Part shown: one piece after another, positions 28,036 to 38,119 of the stretch | Position numbering within the stretch: the stretch's first letter is position 1 | How the letters are laid out: every line of letters begins with the position of its first letter | NCBI GenBank assembly: GCA_963824985.1 | Contig: CAWGRQ010000024.1 | Span: forward strand, 186,001-250,000 | DNA: 64,000 nt | Reading direction: 5' to 3' | Source of the DNA: JAFNAG01 sp963824985 | GTDB taxonomy: Bacteria; Acidobacteriota; UBA6911 | The notes under the pieces: model-generated | What the model saw: the letters and a program-made list of their open reading frames with translations, nothing else | Told to the model about the DNA's origin: nothing | Databases searched by the model: none | Program-made: the position numbers and the translations under genes

Positions 28036-30005
28036 GTGCGAAAGATTTCGTTATCCGGCCGGCCATTTTGGCCGGCAGCGGTTGTACTGGCTATTGCCCT
28101 TTGTTCCTGGTCCATGGCCGCACCAGCCGTTGACTTTTCGAAATACCACACCTACGCCGAAATGACGGCCGCGCTTCAAGGTCTGGTCAAGGAGCACGCC
28201 GACATCGCAAAGCTGGTCGAAGTCGGCAAGACCCGCGAAAATCGCTCGATCTGGGCCGTGGAAATCATGAATGCCGCCGGGTCGACATCGCCGACCCGGC
28301 CGGCGCTGCTGGTTGCCGCCAATTTCGAGGGCGATCATCTGGTGGGCAGCGAGCTGGCGCTCTTCACGATCGACTACCTGCTCAGCAACTACGCCACGAA
28401 TCCGCAGGTGAAGCAGCAGATCGACACCCACGCTTTTTACATCATTCCGCGCGTGAATCCGGATGGGGCGGAGTTTTTCTTCGCCCCGGTCAAGATCGAT
28501 CGAAAAACCAACACTTCGCCCCTGGACGACGACAACGACGGCCGCATCGACGAGAACGGCCCGGAGGACCTGAACAAGGACGGGTACATCACCCTGATGC
28601 GCGTCAAGGATCCGAAAGGCCCTTACATGGTCCATCCCGACGACGCACGCCTGCTGAAGCGAGCCGACCCGCAGCGCGGCGAGGTGGGCGCGTACCGGGT
28701 GTACCTGGAGGGGCTCGACACGGACAATGACGGCTTCATCGCCGAAGATGGGCCGGGCGGCGCCGATCTGAACCGCAATTTCATGCACAAATATCCCTAT
28801 TACCAGCCGGATGCCGGCCGCTACATGGTCAGCGAGCTGGAATCCCGCGCCATGATGGAATACGTCAAGAAGCACGCCAACATCGCGGCCGTGCTCACCT
28901 TCGGCGAGAGCGACAACCTGATCGCCGGCCGTAACGGCGATAACGCTCCGGCGCAGGTCATCGACCTCTTCAACTTTGCCCAGCAGAGTATCGTGGGAGC
29001 CAGACAGGTCGGCATGTTCCAGGGCGGCGGCGGAGGCAGAGGCTTTGGGCGTGGCGGCGGAGGAGGAGGGGGCGGTGGCGCCCGCGGCGGAGCCGGCGGC
29101 CGTGGGGGCGCGACTGCGCCTGCGGCACCCACAGGGCGCGGCGGCGGCCAGGGCGGTCAACGTCCGGCCGAAACCATCAATGCAGCGGATGCCGAATATA
29201 TGCAGGCCGTCATTGACAAATATCGCGAGCTGACCGGGCTGCGCAGCAATCCGCCTGTCCGTACGCCAGGCGGCGCATTCTACGAGGTGACCTACTATCA
29301 ATGGGGCGTGCCGTCCTTCAGCACACCCGGCTGGGGCCTGCCGGCAGCCGGCGGTCAGGCGGTCGCGGCGGCGGCGCGCCGGACGCCATGGCCGCCGGTG
29401 CCCGCGGTGCGGGCGGTGGCGGACGCGGCATGGGCGGCGGCGCGGCCGCCGGATCGGACGGCACGGCAACCTTCGATCTCCGCTTCCTGCGGTGGATGGA
29501 TGCGGAAAAGATCGATGGTTTCGTCAACTGGACCCCTTTTAAACATCCGACTCTCGGCGACGTGGAAATCGGCGGCTTCAAGCCTTACGTCACGACCAAT
29601 CCCCCGGTGGCCAGGATTGCCGACCTCGGCAAGCCACATGCGGAATTCGCCGTCTATCTGGCTTCGCTCTTCCCGAGGATTGCAGTGGCCGAGACTGAAG
29701 TGACCAACCTGGGCGGCGGCCTGTTCCGCATCAAGGCCGAGATCGAGAACCGCGGCTTCCTGCCGACTTCAACCGCTCAGGGGCAGGTTTCGCGCTCCGT
29801 CAGGGCCACCCTGGTTCAGCTGAGCGTGGCCCCCAAAGACATCGTCTCGGGCGATGCAAAGACCAACAACATTCCCATACTGGCGGGCTCCGGCCGCAGG
29901 CAGAGCTACCAGTGGATCGTCAAGGGAAAGCCCGGCTCCACGGTCACGCTGAAAGTCGTGGCGCAGAAGGGTGGGACCGACACAGCGACTATTACGCTGA
30001 AGTAG
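28036..30005 (+). CDS. Secreted M14-fold protein lacking canonical zinc and catalytic residues; one frameshift
   Basis: Starts at GTG after AGGAGG with a signal peptide (VVLAIALCSWSMA). The fold is that of M14 carboxypeptidases (IIPRVNPDGAEFF, ADLNRNFMHKYP) and carries two calcium-binding-like Asp loops (LDDDNDGRIDE, LDTDNDGFI). The usual zinc motif HGxE is replaced by EGDH in ANFEGDHLVGSE. The second zinc His is absent (VLTFGESDN), and SFSTPGW stands where the neighbour has SFSNELW with the catalytic Glu. A glycine-rich insert lies near residues 330-380. The frame breaks near 29358 (a G seems missing) and continues as GGRGGGAPDAM to a conserved C-terminal domain ending TATITLK. Confidence 0.75.
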
Positions 30006-30041
30006 TCGACATCAACATTTTTTCGATTGAGCGGAGAAAAC

Positions 30042-31860
30042 ATGCGAACCACTTCATCGATCTTGACTCGCTGCCTCGTCCTGGTGACCTGCCTGGCCAT
30101 GAGCCTGGCGCCGGCAGTCCTGGGCCAGAAGGTGACCGATTACAAGGCGATCGACCAGAAAGCGTCCGGGCTCCGATCCGCAGTTCAAGGTGAAGCTCGA
30201 TTTCAATCGCTGGCACGACTGCGCCGAAATCAAGTCGGATCTGCTGCGCATGGAAAAGGCCTGGCCGAAATTTCTCAAATACTCCTCCGTCGGCAAGAGC
30301 TATGACGGCAAGGACATGATGCTCATGACCATCAACAACCCGGACACGGGTCCGGAAATGAGCAAGGCGGCCATGTACATCGAAGCCAACGTTCACGGGA
30401 ACGAGATCCAGGGAGGGGAGATCTGCCTGTACACGGTCTGGTACCTGATGGAAAATTACGGCCGGATCGACAAGATCACCAAGCTCGTCAACGAACGGGT
30501 CTTCTACATCTTCCCCACCGTCAATCCCGACGGCCGTGACTACTTCATGAAGGGACCCTCGGGAGTGAGCGCCCGCGGCGGCCACATGCCCGTGGATGAA
30601 GACAACGACGGTCTGGTCGATTCCGACGACGTCATCGACCTGAACAACAACGGTGTCGTCGACCAGATGCGCAAGTACGTCCCGGGCCAGGGCAACTACC
30701 GGAAAAGCTCCATCGATCCGCGCATGATGGAACCCGTGCCCGCCGGCGAAACCGGAGATTACATCCTGCTCGGCCGCGAGGGCATGGACAACGACGGCGA
30801 CGGCTTTGTCACCGGATCCATGGGCGGCGGATACGATCCCAATCGGAACTGGGCCAGTGACTGGCAGCCCAACTACGTCCAGGGCGGATCGATGCACTAT
30901 CCGTTCGAACTGCCGGAAGCCAAGGCGATCAACGACTTCCTGATCACGCATCCGAATATCGCCGGCGTGCAGTCGTACCACAATAACGGCGGCATGATCC
31001 TGCGCGGGCCGGGCGCCGAGTGGGTGGGCGAGTATCCCCGGGCGGACACCATGGTCTACGACGAGCTGGGCCAGAACGGGGAACGCATCCTCCCCTTCTA
31101 TCGCTATCTCGTGATCTGGAGCGGCCTGTACACCGTCCATGGAGGCTTCATCGACTGGACCAACGACGGCCTGGGAATCCTCTCCTTCTCCAACGAACTG
31201 TGGAGCAACGAACAGTACTATACCAGCCCGGCCTTGAAGGAGCAGCAACGGGACCCGAACAGCCCGATCAACTCGCGCGTCGCCAACTACTGGTTCAACG
31301 ACAACCTGGAATTCGGCGATGAGTTCACGGAGTGGAAGGAGTTCGACCACCCGCAGTTCGGGAAGATCGAAATGGGGGGAACCTGGAAGAAGTCCTACGG
31401 ACGCGTCCCGCCCAGGTTCATGAACGAGGAGCTCTGCCATCGCAACATGGCCTTCTCGCTCTACCAGGCCGGGGAGATGCCGAAAATCAGCCTGGGAGAA
31501 ACCAAGGTCGAGTTGATCAGTGACAACGTCTATCGCGTGCGCGTCGACATCTCGAATGACTACCTGATCCCGACCATACTCGCGAAAGCGGCAGAGAACA
31601 ATGTGGTCACTCCCGATCTGCTCACCGTCGAGGGGAAAACTGTCGAGGTGCTCACCGCCGGCTGGGTGCGCGACAAGTTCCGCAATGTCTCCACGCAGCT
31701 GATCGACCAGCGTGATCTCAAGCGCATCATGCTGCGCAACGGGCAGCCCGGCAATACTACGCGCACGATCGAGTACCTGGTAAAGGGCTCGGGGGATATC
31801 ACGGTCGCGTACGCGAGCCTGAAAGGCGGGAGCGCGCGCAAAACCATCACACTGAAATAG
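30042..31860 (+). CDS. Secreted M14-family zinc carboxypeptidase; one frameshift
   Basis: Signal peptide (SSILTRCLVLVTCLAMSLAP) followed by an M14 peptidase domain with zinc ligands HGNE (NVHGNEIQGGE) and His in VQSYHNNGG. NPDGRDYF and DPNRNW are also present, and the likely catalytic Glu is in SFSNELW. Asp-rich loops DEDNDGLVDSDD and MDNDGDGFV may bind calcium. A C-terminal beta domain ends with KTITLK as in the preceding paralogue. The signal-peptide frame and the peptidase frame are joined only if one base is corrected near 30165-30174. It lies 36 bp downstream of the inactive-looking paralogue. Confidence 0.82.
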
Positions 31861-31891
31861 GCAGTCGCGCCTTTTTGGAATGCGGCCGGAA

Positions 31892-31928
31892 GCCCGCCGG
31901 GAGCCTGATAGCCTCCCGGCGGGCTTTT
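31892..31928 (+). terminator. Rho-independent terminator after the M14 pair
   Basis: GCCCGCCGGGAG (31892-31903) pairs perfectly over 12 bp with CTCCCGGCGGGC (31913-31924) around a 9-nt loop, followed by TTTT. The rest of the gap to the CBS gene (31929-32183) shows no gene. Confidence 0.85.
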
Positions 31929-32183
31929 GCACTTCGAGCGGACAACCGACAGGAATCGGCAAGGGCGAACCGCAAAAATCAGGTCGATCAATGAACGATT
32001 GCCAATTTGCACCGCTTTCTGCATAGTATAAGAAATGAATCTCTCGGGTACGAAACAGCCGAAGTTAATATCAGCCCTTGATTCCCGCTTCATGCGCACT
32101 GTTCCTGAACCGTCCTGCAGTCATTTCCGGGCTTCCGGACCCCGATTGATTATCCGGCAACCATCCGAGAGAGGAGCTGAAAC

Positions 32184-32618
32184 ATGAAGACCGTCCACCA
32201 GATACTGCAGTCTAAGGGCTATGACATCTGGGTTATAGGCCCGGAGGCCACCGTCTATGACGCTTTGACGCTGCTGGCGGGAAAAAACGTGGGCGCCCTG
32301 CCCGTCGTAAAGGGCGACCGCCTCGTGGGCATCTTCTCCGAGCGCGATTATGCCCGGAAAGTGATCCTCAAAGGGAAGTATTCGAAGGACACCCTGGTTT
32401 GCGAGATCATGACGGAAACGCCGATCTGCATCACGCCCGCAAACAACATCGATGAATGCATGAACCTGATGACCGCCAATCACATCCGCCACCTGCCGGT
32501 GGTGGAAGGGGGTCGCCTGCTGGGAGTCGTGTCCATTGGTGATGTGGTCAAGGAAATCATCATGGAGCAGCAGCACACGATTTCCCATCTGGAGAACTTC
32601 ATCACCGGGAAAAGATAG
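32184..32618 (+). CDS. CBS-domain pair protein
   Basis: A 144-residue cytoplasmic protein made of two CBS domains (VYDALTLLAGKNVGALPVV; then IDECMNLMTANHIRHLPVV). Such pairs bind adenosine nucleotides and sense energy state. AGAGAGGAGC precedes the ATG. No attached effector domain is present and neighbours do not indicate a target. Confidence 0.88.
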   Translation: MKTVHQILQSKGYDIWVIGPEATVYDALTLLAGKNVGALPVVKGDRLVGIFSERDYARKVILKGKYSKDTLVCEIMTETPICITPANNIDECMNLMTANHIRHLPVVEGGRLLGVVSIGDVVKEIIMEQQHTISHLENFITGKR

Positions 32619-32642
32619 CGGCGCCCGCTTGCCTCCGGGGCG

Positions 32643-33080
32643 TCACAGGATCAGATGTCCGCATTCGGATAACGCCCTTTGCGCCTCCGCAAACGAGCCT
32701 TCCTTTACCAGCACGTAATCCGTGTTGAAGGTCGAGATGGCGAAAATGCTGATGCCGGCCCTGGCCAACGGCTCGGCAATCGTCAGCAGGATTCCGGTGA
32801 GACCGAAATCAAGCGGCCCCTCCACCATGAAGCAGCGCCAGCTCCGTTCCGAGGTGACGGCATCGGGCACCAGAGACTCATCGCACACAATCGAAAGTTC
32901 TTCCGGAGTCCGGGACACGGAACTGAAGCTGCCGGACATCGCCCACTGAGGCACCGGAGCATCCGGCCACAATCTGCAAACGGCAAAACGCCCGGGCATG
33001 ACTCTCAATTTGAGTCCCACGATCGCTTCTCCCCACGCATGAATAGTCTTTGTGAACGCTGGCACATCGAGCGGGAACAA
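32643..33080 (-). CDS. ACT-domain-containing protein (CASTOR/YhaG-like)
   Basis: A 145-residue protein. The C-terminal half is an ACT-like domain (FGLTGILLTIAEPLARAGIS, STFNTDYVLVKE) and the N-terminal half contains CRLWPDAPVPQW, as in small amino-acid-binding ACT_7 proteins. It starts with TTG at 33080; GTG at 33065 is an alternative. It lies 14 bp after the small gene at 33095 and is probably co-transcribed. Confidence 0.72.
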   Translation of the reverse strand: MFPLDVPAFTKTIHAWGEAIVGLKLRVMPGRFAVCRLWPDAPVPQWAMSGSFSSVSRTPEELSIVCDESLVPDAVTSERSWRCFMVEGPLDFGLTGILLTIAEPLARAGISIFAISTFNTDYVLVKEGSFAEAQRALSECGHLIL

Positions 33081-33094
33081 ACCTCACCGCGCCT

Positions 33095-33376
33095 TCAGAC
33101 CGGCGGCATCGCTCCCTTCGGCTCGTCTGCAGGCAGGAACCCCCGCGCGAAAAGCGCGGAACGAGCTTGCGATTCGGAGAGCGGACTGACATAAAAAAAG
33201 GCCCCCACCCTGCGGGAGCCGAAAAACACTCCGCCGGCATAGTGCCTCGGCACGACCGCATAGTCCACCGAGCTGGCGTCAAGCGCGGCCTCTACGGCCC
33301 GCGCCTCCTTCAGACGCCTCGCCATGTAAACCAGAACCAGCTCCTGATCCCCAAAAAACTCCTCATCCCTCAGCAT
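33095..33376 (-). CDS. Small protein resembling DUF2007 family
   Basis: 93 residues: VYMARRLKEARAVEAALDAS, then DYAVVPRHYAGG, a central YVSPLSESQARSALFARGFLP. The pattern (sequence-access helix, then a C-terminal helix-turn) resembles the short DUF2007 family proposed as signal-transducing proteins. No function can be assigned. Upstream of the ACT gene in a two-gene unit. Confidence 0.55.
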   Translation of the reverse strand: MLRDEEFFGDQELVLVYMARRLKEARAVEAALDASSVDYAVVPRHYAGGVFFGSRRVGAFFYVSPLSESQARSALFARGFLPADEPKGAMPPV

Positions 33377-33511
33377 GTCCTTTCAATCATAACCCAGGAT
33401 CCGGCGAAAATTGAGAGTATCGGTTGCACGCCGCTTCCCCGGAAATCCCTTCGATCCCTGTTGCGCAGTTTCAAGGCCTGCTACAATCTTGGCTGGCAAT
33501 CGAGGCTGTTC

Positions 33512-34237
33512 ATGCGGATTATTCTTTCTTTCGCGCTGGTCTACGGCGGGATCGCTTTCTATCTTGTCCTCCTGCACTTCGGCATTTACAGGCAATATCC
33601 GATCGAGACCTACCTGCTGATGCTGATCGGCGTCCTGGTCGCCTGGGCGGCAGCCCGCCGCCGCCCCGGATGGACGCGGTATGGGATCGCGGGGGCGCAC
33701 GCGGCGGTGACGATCCTGATTCTTGGTTGGACTCTGGTTTACTCCAGGCTGCCCGTACAGCCGCTGCCATTCACCATCGGCCAAGCCATGCCGCAATTCG
33801 CCCTTTCAGACCAGGATGGGCGCCTGATCTCCACCGATACCATCCGCGGGCGGACCGCCGCCCTCTATGTGTTCTACCGGGGCTACTGGTGACCCTTCTG
33901 CGTCAGCGAGCTGGGACAGCTCCAGAAACACTATGAGAAATTCCGCGCCCGGGGAGTGGAAATTTACGCCATCAGCGTCGACAGCGCGGAAGATTCGCGG
34001 CCCCTGCGGCAGCGCCTTGGCATCCAATACCCGTTCCTCTCGGACCCTCGGAGAAGCGTGATCGATCTGCTGCAGATCCGGTACCGCCGCCTGAATCCGT
34101 CCGGCGGCGACATTGCCATCCCGACCCTGATCCTGGCGGACCGCGATGGCATCATCCACTGGATCCATCAAACCGAAGACTATCGCGTGCGCGCCCGCCC
34201 CGAGGAAATTCTCGGAATTCTCGATCGCCGGGAGTGA
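33512..34237 (+). CDS. Membrane-anchored AhpC/redoxin-like protein, candidate selenoprotein (in-frame UGA)
   Basis: Three hydrophobic segments (about residues 1-20, 28-45 and 58-78) precede a peroxiredoxin-like domain starting GQAMPQFALSDQDG. At 33890-33892 an in-frame TGA interrupts FYRGYW*PFC, exactly where relatives carry the peroxidatic Cys in the RGYWCPxC motif. The frame then continues without fault to 34237 (VSELGQLQKHYEKFRARGVE, IPTLILADRDGIIHW). Read through, the protein is 241 residues with U127-x-x-C130. A hairpin with a G-first loop follows at a suitable distance. The alternative is a TGC-to-TGA mutation or a sequencing error; no sel genes are in the window. GAGG lies 6 nt before the ATG. 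Confidence 0.75.
33896..33927 (+). promoter_or_regulatory. SECIS-like hairpin just after the in-frame UGA
   Basis: The lower stem TTCTG/CAGAA (33896-33900 with 33923-33927) and upper stem GAGCTG/CAGCTC (33908-33913 with 33917-33922) enclose the loop GGA. The loop starts 21 nt after the UGA and its first base is G. Bacterial SECIS elements are known to lie about 16-37 nt after UGA with a G at the start of a small loop. A 7-nt bulge separates the stems on the 5' side. Function is inferred. Confidence 0.5.
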
Positions 34238-34271
34238 AGATCGGGAGCGACCGTAAACACGAAAAAAACAC

Positions 34272-34313
34272 TTGCCAGGCGCACTTGTATATGTTACATA
34301 TTGTCACATGACA
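34272..34313 (+). promoter_or_regulatory. Predicted promoter and BlaI-type operator dyads
   Basis: TTGCCA (34272-34277), a 17-bp spacer and TACATA (34295-34300) form a possible promoter. Two perfect dyads overlap it: TATGTTACATA (34290-34300) and TGTCACATGACA (34302-34313), the second covering the blaI start codon. BlaI/MecI proteins bind ACA/TGT dyads and repress their own operon. Confidence 0.55.
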
Positions 34314-34691
34314 CGACGTAACACATTGTCGCAACCCCTGACCGAACTTCAACAGGCGATTCTGAACATCATCTGGGCATCCGGATCGGCGACCGCGGAA
34401 CAGGTGCGGGAAGCGCTGCTTCCCGCTCACCCGCTCAAGGACTCGAGTGTGCGCACCCTGCTGCGCCGTCTCGAAGCCCGGGGCTTCCTGCGCCACCGCA
34501 TCGAAGGCAAACTTTTCGTCTATCAGGCGGCGGTACGCTCGCGCAGCGTGGCCGCGCGCGCCGTCGAGCACATCATCGAACGATTCTGTTCCGGGTCGGT
34601 CGAGCAATTCCTGGTCGGCATGGTGGATGAAAAGGTGCTTCCGATCGACGAGATCCGGCGTCTGGCCAGAAAGGTGAAGAGTCACAAATGA
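34308..34691 (+). CDS. blaI: BlaI/MecI/CopY-family transcriptional repressor
   Basis: A 127-residue winged-helix repressor: LTELQQAILNIIWASGSATAEQVREAL is the N-terminal DNA-binding part, DSSVRTLLRRLEARGFLRHR the recognition wing, and the C-terminus a dimerisation helix. The ATG at 34308 lies inside a dyad, allowing autorepression. The M56 protease downstream is the expected signal-dependent antagonist. Confidence 0.88.
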   Translation: MTRRNTLSQPLTELQQAILNIIWASGSATAEQVREALLPAHPLKDSSVRTLLRRLEARGFLRHRIEGKLFVYQAAVRSRSVAARAVEHIIERFCSGSVEQFLVGMVDEKVLPIDEIRRLARKVKSHK

Positions 34692-34762
34692 CCGGATGGC
34701 TCTCTGAATCCCTTCATTCATGGAAGGGCTGCCCGGTCCCCTCCTGAGAGAGGAGGCTGCAA

Positions 34763-37240
34763 ATGCTGTCTGAATGGAATGGAACCCTCTTCGGCATGAT
34801 TGCCGATGCCTCCCTGCGGGTCGCTCTCGTGGCCGCGATCGTGGCACTCATCCTTCTTGCGGTCCGCGTTCATTCCAGCGCCGTGCGCCACGCGGCCTGG
34901 ACCGCGGTGCTGGGTGCGATGCTGCTCATGCCGGTCCTGCCCTACTGCCTGCCGTCATTCACGATCGCTCTGCCCGTCCCGGCCATCACCCCCGACGCGA
35001 TGCCTTCATATTCCGAAGAGACCCGGTCGATGCCGGCCGCCGTCAATTACGAGATGCCCTCCACGCCGGGAGACGCCGCGAATGTGCCGACTGCGGTCCC
35101 GATTCCATTGCCGGAGCACAGGACCATCTGGCCGGTTGTTACCTTGGCTGTCTATGGCTTGGTCATGCTCGGGTTCGGCTCCCGGATGCTCATCGGCTGG
35201 CGCTCGGTCGTGAAGCTCACAAAGGCCAGCCGGCGGATCGCCTTCGACCCGGATATATATCCTTCCCTGGCAGACACTTCTGTTGCCATTCATGAGTCCG
35301 TAATGGTGGCGGCTCCGGCAACCGCAGGCATAGTATCATGCAGGATTATTCTCCCCGCCGGGTGGAAACTCTGGCCTCAGGAAACCCTTCAAGCGGTTCT
35401 TGCTCATGAGTTGGCCCACATCCGCCGTCGCGATCCTCTGATCAGCCTGCTGGCCCACGCCAACAGGTGCATCTTCTGGTTCCATCCGCTCGCCTGGTGG
35501 CTGGAGCGAAAACTCGCGGCCACGGCCGAGCATGCCTGCGACGACGCGGCCGTGCACGCAATCGGCGCCGGTCGTCGGTATGCCGAGGTCCTGATCGAGA
35601 TGGCCGAAGCGGTGCGCCGCAGCGGCGGCCGCCTGTCCTGGCAGGGGATCGGCATCGACGGCACGGGACTGCTCAGTCAACGGATCGACCGCATCCTGCG
35701 CGGCGATATTGTCAAGGAGGTGTCCGCCATGCGTAAATTCATCGTCGCCCTGGGCTGTGCCGCCGCGATCTTCGTGGTGGTGGCCTGCCGCCAGCAACCG
35801 GCGCCGCCGGCGCCGTTAGAGGAGGATCCGCAGCGCGCGGAGGCACTTTCCCGGCAGAAAGCCTTGAGTGATTTTTATCGGGCAGCCAAGGAAATGAATC
35901 CCCAGCAGGTGGCCGGACTCGAGGCGGCCGTAAAGCAGGACCCGAAAGATCTCGTCTCCCTGGAAAAACTGCTGGTTTTTTATGCGCCGATCAGCGAGGC
36001 CGTAAAGGGAGAAAAGGGAAAGTGGGCGCCCGTTTGCGCCCAGGTGATCGGTGAAAAGGAGTGCATCGCCGCGCGCCGGCCGAATATCCTCTGGCTGATC
36101 GAACATCATCCGGAGCACAAAATGGCCGGCGATTGGGTAGCGCGGATATTCCCGTCAGCGCTCGATCCGCTCCCCGATCCGGCCGGGTATGCGGCAGCCA
36201 AACAACTCTGGCTCGAAAAAACCTCCAGCCCGGATGCCAGCATCCCGGTTCTCAGGAACGCCGCATATTTCCTTGAGGTGTACGACAGGCCCCTGGCCGA
36301 GAAGCTGCTGCTGCGCCTGCAGGTCCTGGATCCCAAGGGAGGTCATTCCAATTCGCTCGGCAGACTGTATGCGCTCGTGATCATGGGGGTGAATTCATCC
36401 ATGCCGCTCAATGTCGTCCGAACGGTGAGCGCGGACGATGCGAAAAGCCCGTACGCACAGGAGATTCGCCGGAAGCTGGCCGAATCCACCGATGTGAATC
36501 TGCTGACCGCTGCCGCAAATTATTTGCAGTTTACCCGGCAGCTGGCCCTGGAGAAAAAACTGGGATTCGATCCCGTGGCTCTGGGCAATTCGTATGCGGA
36601 ACGAGCCCGGCAGCTGAACCCGAAATCCGAGCGGGCGCGTTATGCCGTGCTGCAGGCAAATACCCGGGAGCAGAGTCTCCGCCTGGTGGAGATCCTGCGG
36701 AATGTGCCGAAGGAATCCCAATATCAAACCATAATGGCGCTTCCGGAGACCGAGCGTTTCGGCTTTCTGCCCAACCTGGCCCTGGGCGCCTATCTTGAGG
36801 GGGACAGCCTCGATTATTACAAGCACGATGCCGCGGGCGCAAAGGCCTCCTGGGAACGGGCCCGGAAGTATGCCCGGGACGCACTCGATCTGGCGCCCAA
36901 ATTCGGCGATAATCCGGATTGCGGCAAGGCGATTTACATGGGAAACCTGGTGCTTGGCCTGGTTACTTTCAGGGAAGGCAACCGGCAGAGTGCCGTACGT
37001 TACATGCTGGCGGCTTCCCATGCGCCGGCGTCAGAAGATTTTGATCTCTATTCCTCATTCCACATGAAACTGACCGGGTACCTCCTCAAATATGGTGAAC
37101 GCGAGACGGTGATTGAGTTCCTGGAACGAATTGCGCAGTTGTCGGGCCCGACGCAGAAATCCTATCTCCTCGATTCCGCCGACAAGATCCGCAAGGGCAT
37201 CCGGCCTCTCTGGTACCCTCGCGATGAGGCGAATCGATAG
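34763..37240 (+). CDS. BlaR1-like M56 metallopeptidase fused to a long helical-repeat region
   Basis: 825 residues. The N-terminal part has several membrane helices and a cytoplasmic M56 protease: HELAH (His215, Glu216, His219) plus EHACDDAA. A further membrane segment (about residues 330-347, ending VVVACRQQ) leads to a 470-residue exported region rich in helices (SDFYRAAKEMNPQQVAGLEAA..., ALDLAPKFGDNPDCGKA...) that looks TPR-like. BlaR1 proper has a penicillin-binding sensor there, so this sensor must detect something else. The gene follows blaI with a good GAGAGAGGAGG site. Activation should lead to cleavage of the repressor. Confidence 0.8.
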   Translation: MLSEWNGTLFGMIADASLRVALVAAIVALILLAVRVHSSAVRHAAWTAVLGAMLLMPVLPYCLPSFTIALPVPAITPDAMPSYSEETRSMPAAVNYEMPSTPGDAANVPTAVPIPLPEHRTIWPVVTLAVYGLVMLGFGSRMLIGWRSVVKLTKASRRIAFDPDIYPSLADTSVAIHESVMVAAPATAGIVSCRIILPAGWKLWPQETLQAVLAHELAHIRRRDPLISLLAHANRCIFWFHPLAWWLERKLAATAEHACDDAAVHAIGAGRRYAEVLIEMAEAVRRSGGRLSWQGIGIDGTGLLSQRIDRILRGDIVKEVSAMRKFIVALGCAAAIFVVVACRQQPAPPAPLEEDPQRAEALSRQKALSDFYRAAKEMNPQQVAGLEAAVKQDPKDLVSLEKLLVFYAPISEAVKGEKGKWAPVCAQVIGEKECIAARRPNILWLIEHHPEHKMAGDWVARIFPSALDPLPDPAGYAAAKQLWLEKTSSPDASIPVLRNAAYFLEVYDRPLAEKLLLRLQVLDPKGGHSNSLGRLYALVIMGVNSSMPLNVVRTVSADDAKSPYAQEIRRKLAESTDVNLLTAAANYLQFTRQLALEKKLGFDPVALGNSYAERARQLNPKSERARYAVLQANTREQSLRLVEILRNVPKESQYQTIMALPETERFGFLPNLALGAYLEGDSLDYYKHDAAGAKASWERARKYARDALDLAPKFGDNPDCGKAIYMGNLVLGLVTFREGNRQSAVRYMLAASHAPASEDFDLYSSFHMKLTGYLLKYGERETVIEFLERIAQLSGPTQKSYLLDSADKIRKGIRPLWYPRDEANR

Positions 37241-37295
37241 CCGGCCCGCCAACGGCTTTCCTGGCTGATGTCTGTCGCGAATCTGGTTCGGCCGA

Positions 37296-37360
37296 CAGGC
37301 GCGCCCCGGAGGGGCCGGGGTTGGGCCGTATATGGATGCGGAGCCCCGACGGGGCCATAG
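37296..37360. repeat. GC-rich CCCCGGAGGGGC-type palindromic repeat
   Basis: CGCCCCGGAGGGGC and, further on, GAGCCCCGACGGGGCC form small hairpins inside the 366-bp gap 37241-37606 after the M56 gene. They may terminate transcription. The rest of the gap shows no gene. Confidence 0.45.
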
Positions 37361-37606
37361 AAAATGTTTGAAGACGGGAAATGTGGACTGCGGATATCCG
37401 AGATCAAGAGAATAGATCGGATTTTAGATCGCCGGCGGCACTCCGGCGGCTACATGACCTCAATCGCGAAAAGTAAGGCACCAGCTGTTCCGAAATCAGT
37501 CATCCAGTTTTCTCAACCTCGTCCTCTCCCTCCCTCTCTCTCGGTATGCCATCCATTCTCGCGACCTTGCTGGACCTGAACGGCAGAACTGCAAGAGGCA
37601 TCTTTC

Positions 37607-38095
37607 ATGACGACGGGGTTGGTGACCATCGGGTCATTTTTCCGCCCGGCTCATCAGCGGGCCTGCCGCTTTCGCTGCCTGGGCAGGCAGCGCGCGGAAC
37701 CCCATGCCATCGTAATTGCATTCGCTCAACGGCCGGGAATGGCGGATATCCTCGGGATGTTTCAGGCGCCGGGAATGGCTTCCCCGACTCTGACCCTTTA
37801 CCAGGGATTGGCGTGGGTGGATCCCGCGACCTTCCAGATCATCCGGATGCGCACGGACTTGCTGGCGCCCCGGCCGGATGTGCTGCTGAACCGCCAGACG
37901 ACCCAGGTGTGGTTCAGCGAAGTTCAATTCAGCTCGACACCACGAACCTTCTGGCTCCCGCGCGAAGTCCTAGTCGATACGTTATGGAACAGCCGGGTGT
38001 ACCGCAACCGCCACCGATATTCGGAATATGCCGTGTTTCTGGTGGAGACACAGGAAAAGTTCATGCCGCCGGTAATCAAGAAACAGCTGTTCTGA
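37607..38095 (+). pseudogene. C-terminal fragment of a larger uncharacterised protein
   Basis: Only the last 100 residues look like real coding sequence: LTLYQGLAWVDPATFQIIRM, VWFSEVQF, STPRTFWLPREV, YRNRHRYSEYAVF. This resembles the C-terminus of exported acidobacterial-type hypothetical proteins with TFWLPREV blocks. The N-terminal 60 codons (arginine-rich, HQRACRFRC) look like a random open frame. A truncated gene is more likely than a complete small one. Confidence 0.45.
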
Positions 38096-38119
38096 CCTGG
38101 CTGCAACAAAGACATTTGC

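Noticed and set aside
28976..29470. Several long glycine/alanine/proline-rich frames on both strands
   Set aside because: They are shadows of the GGC-repeat insert of the first M14 gene.
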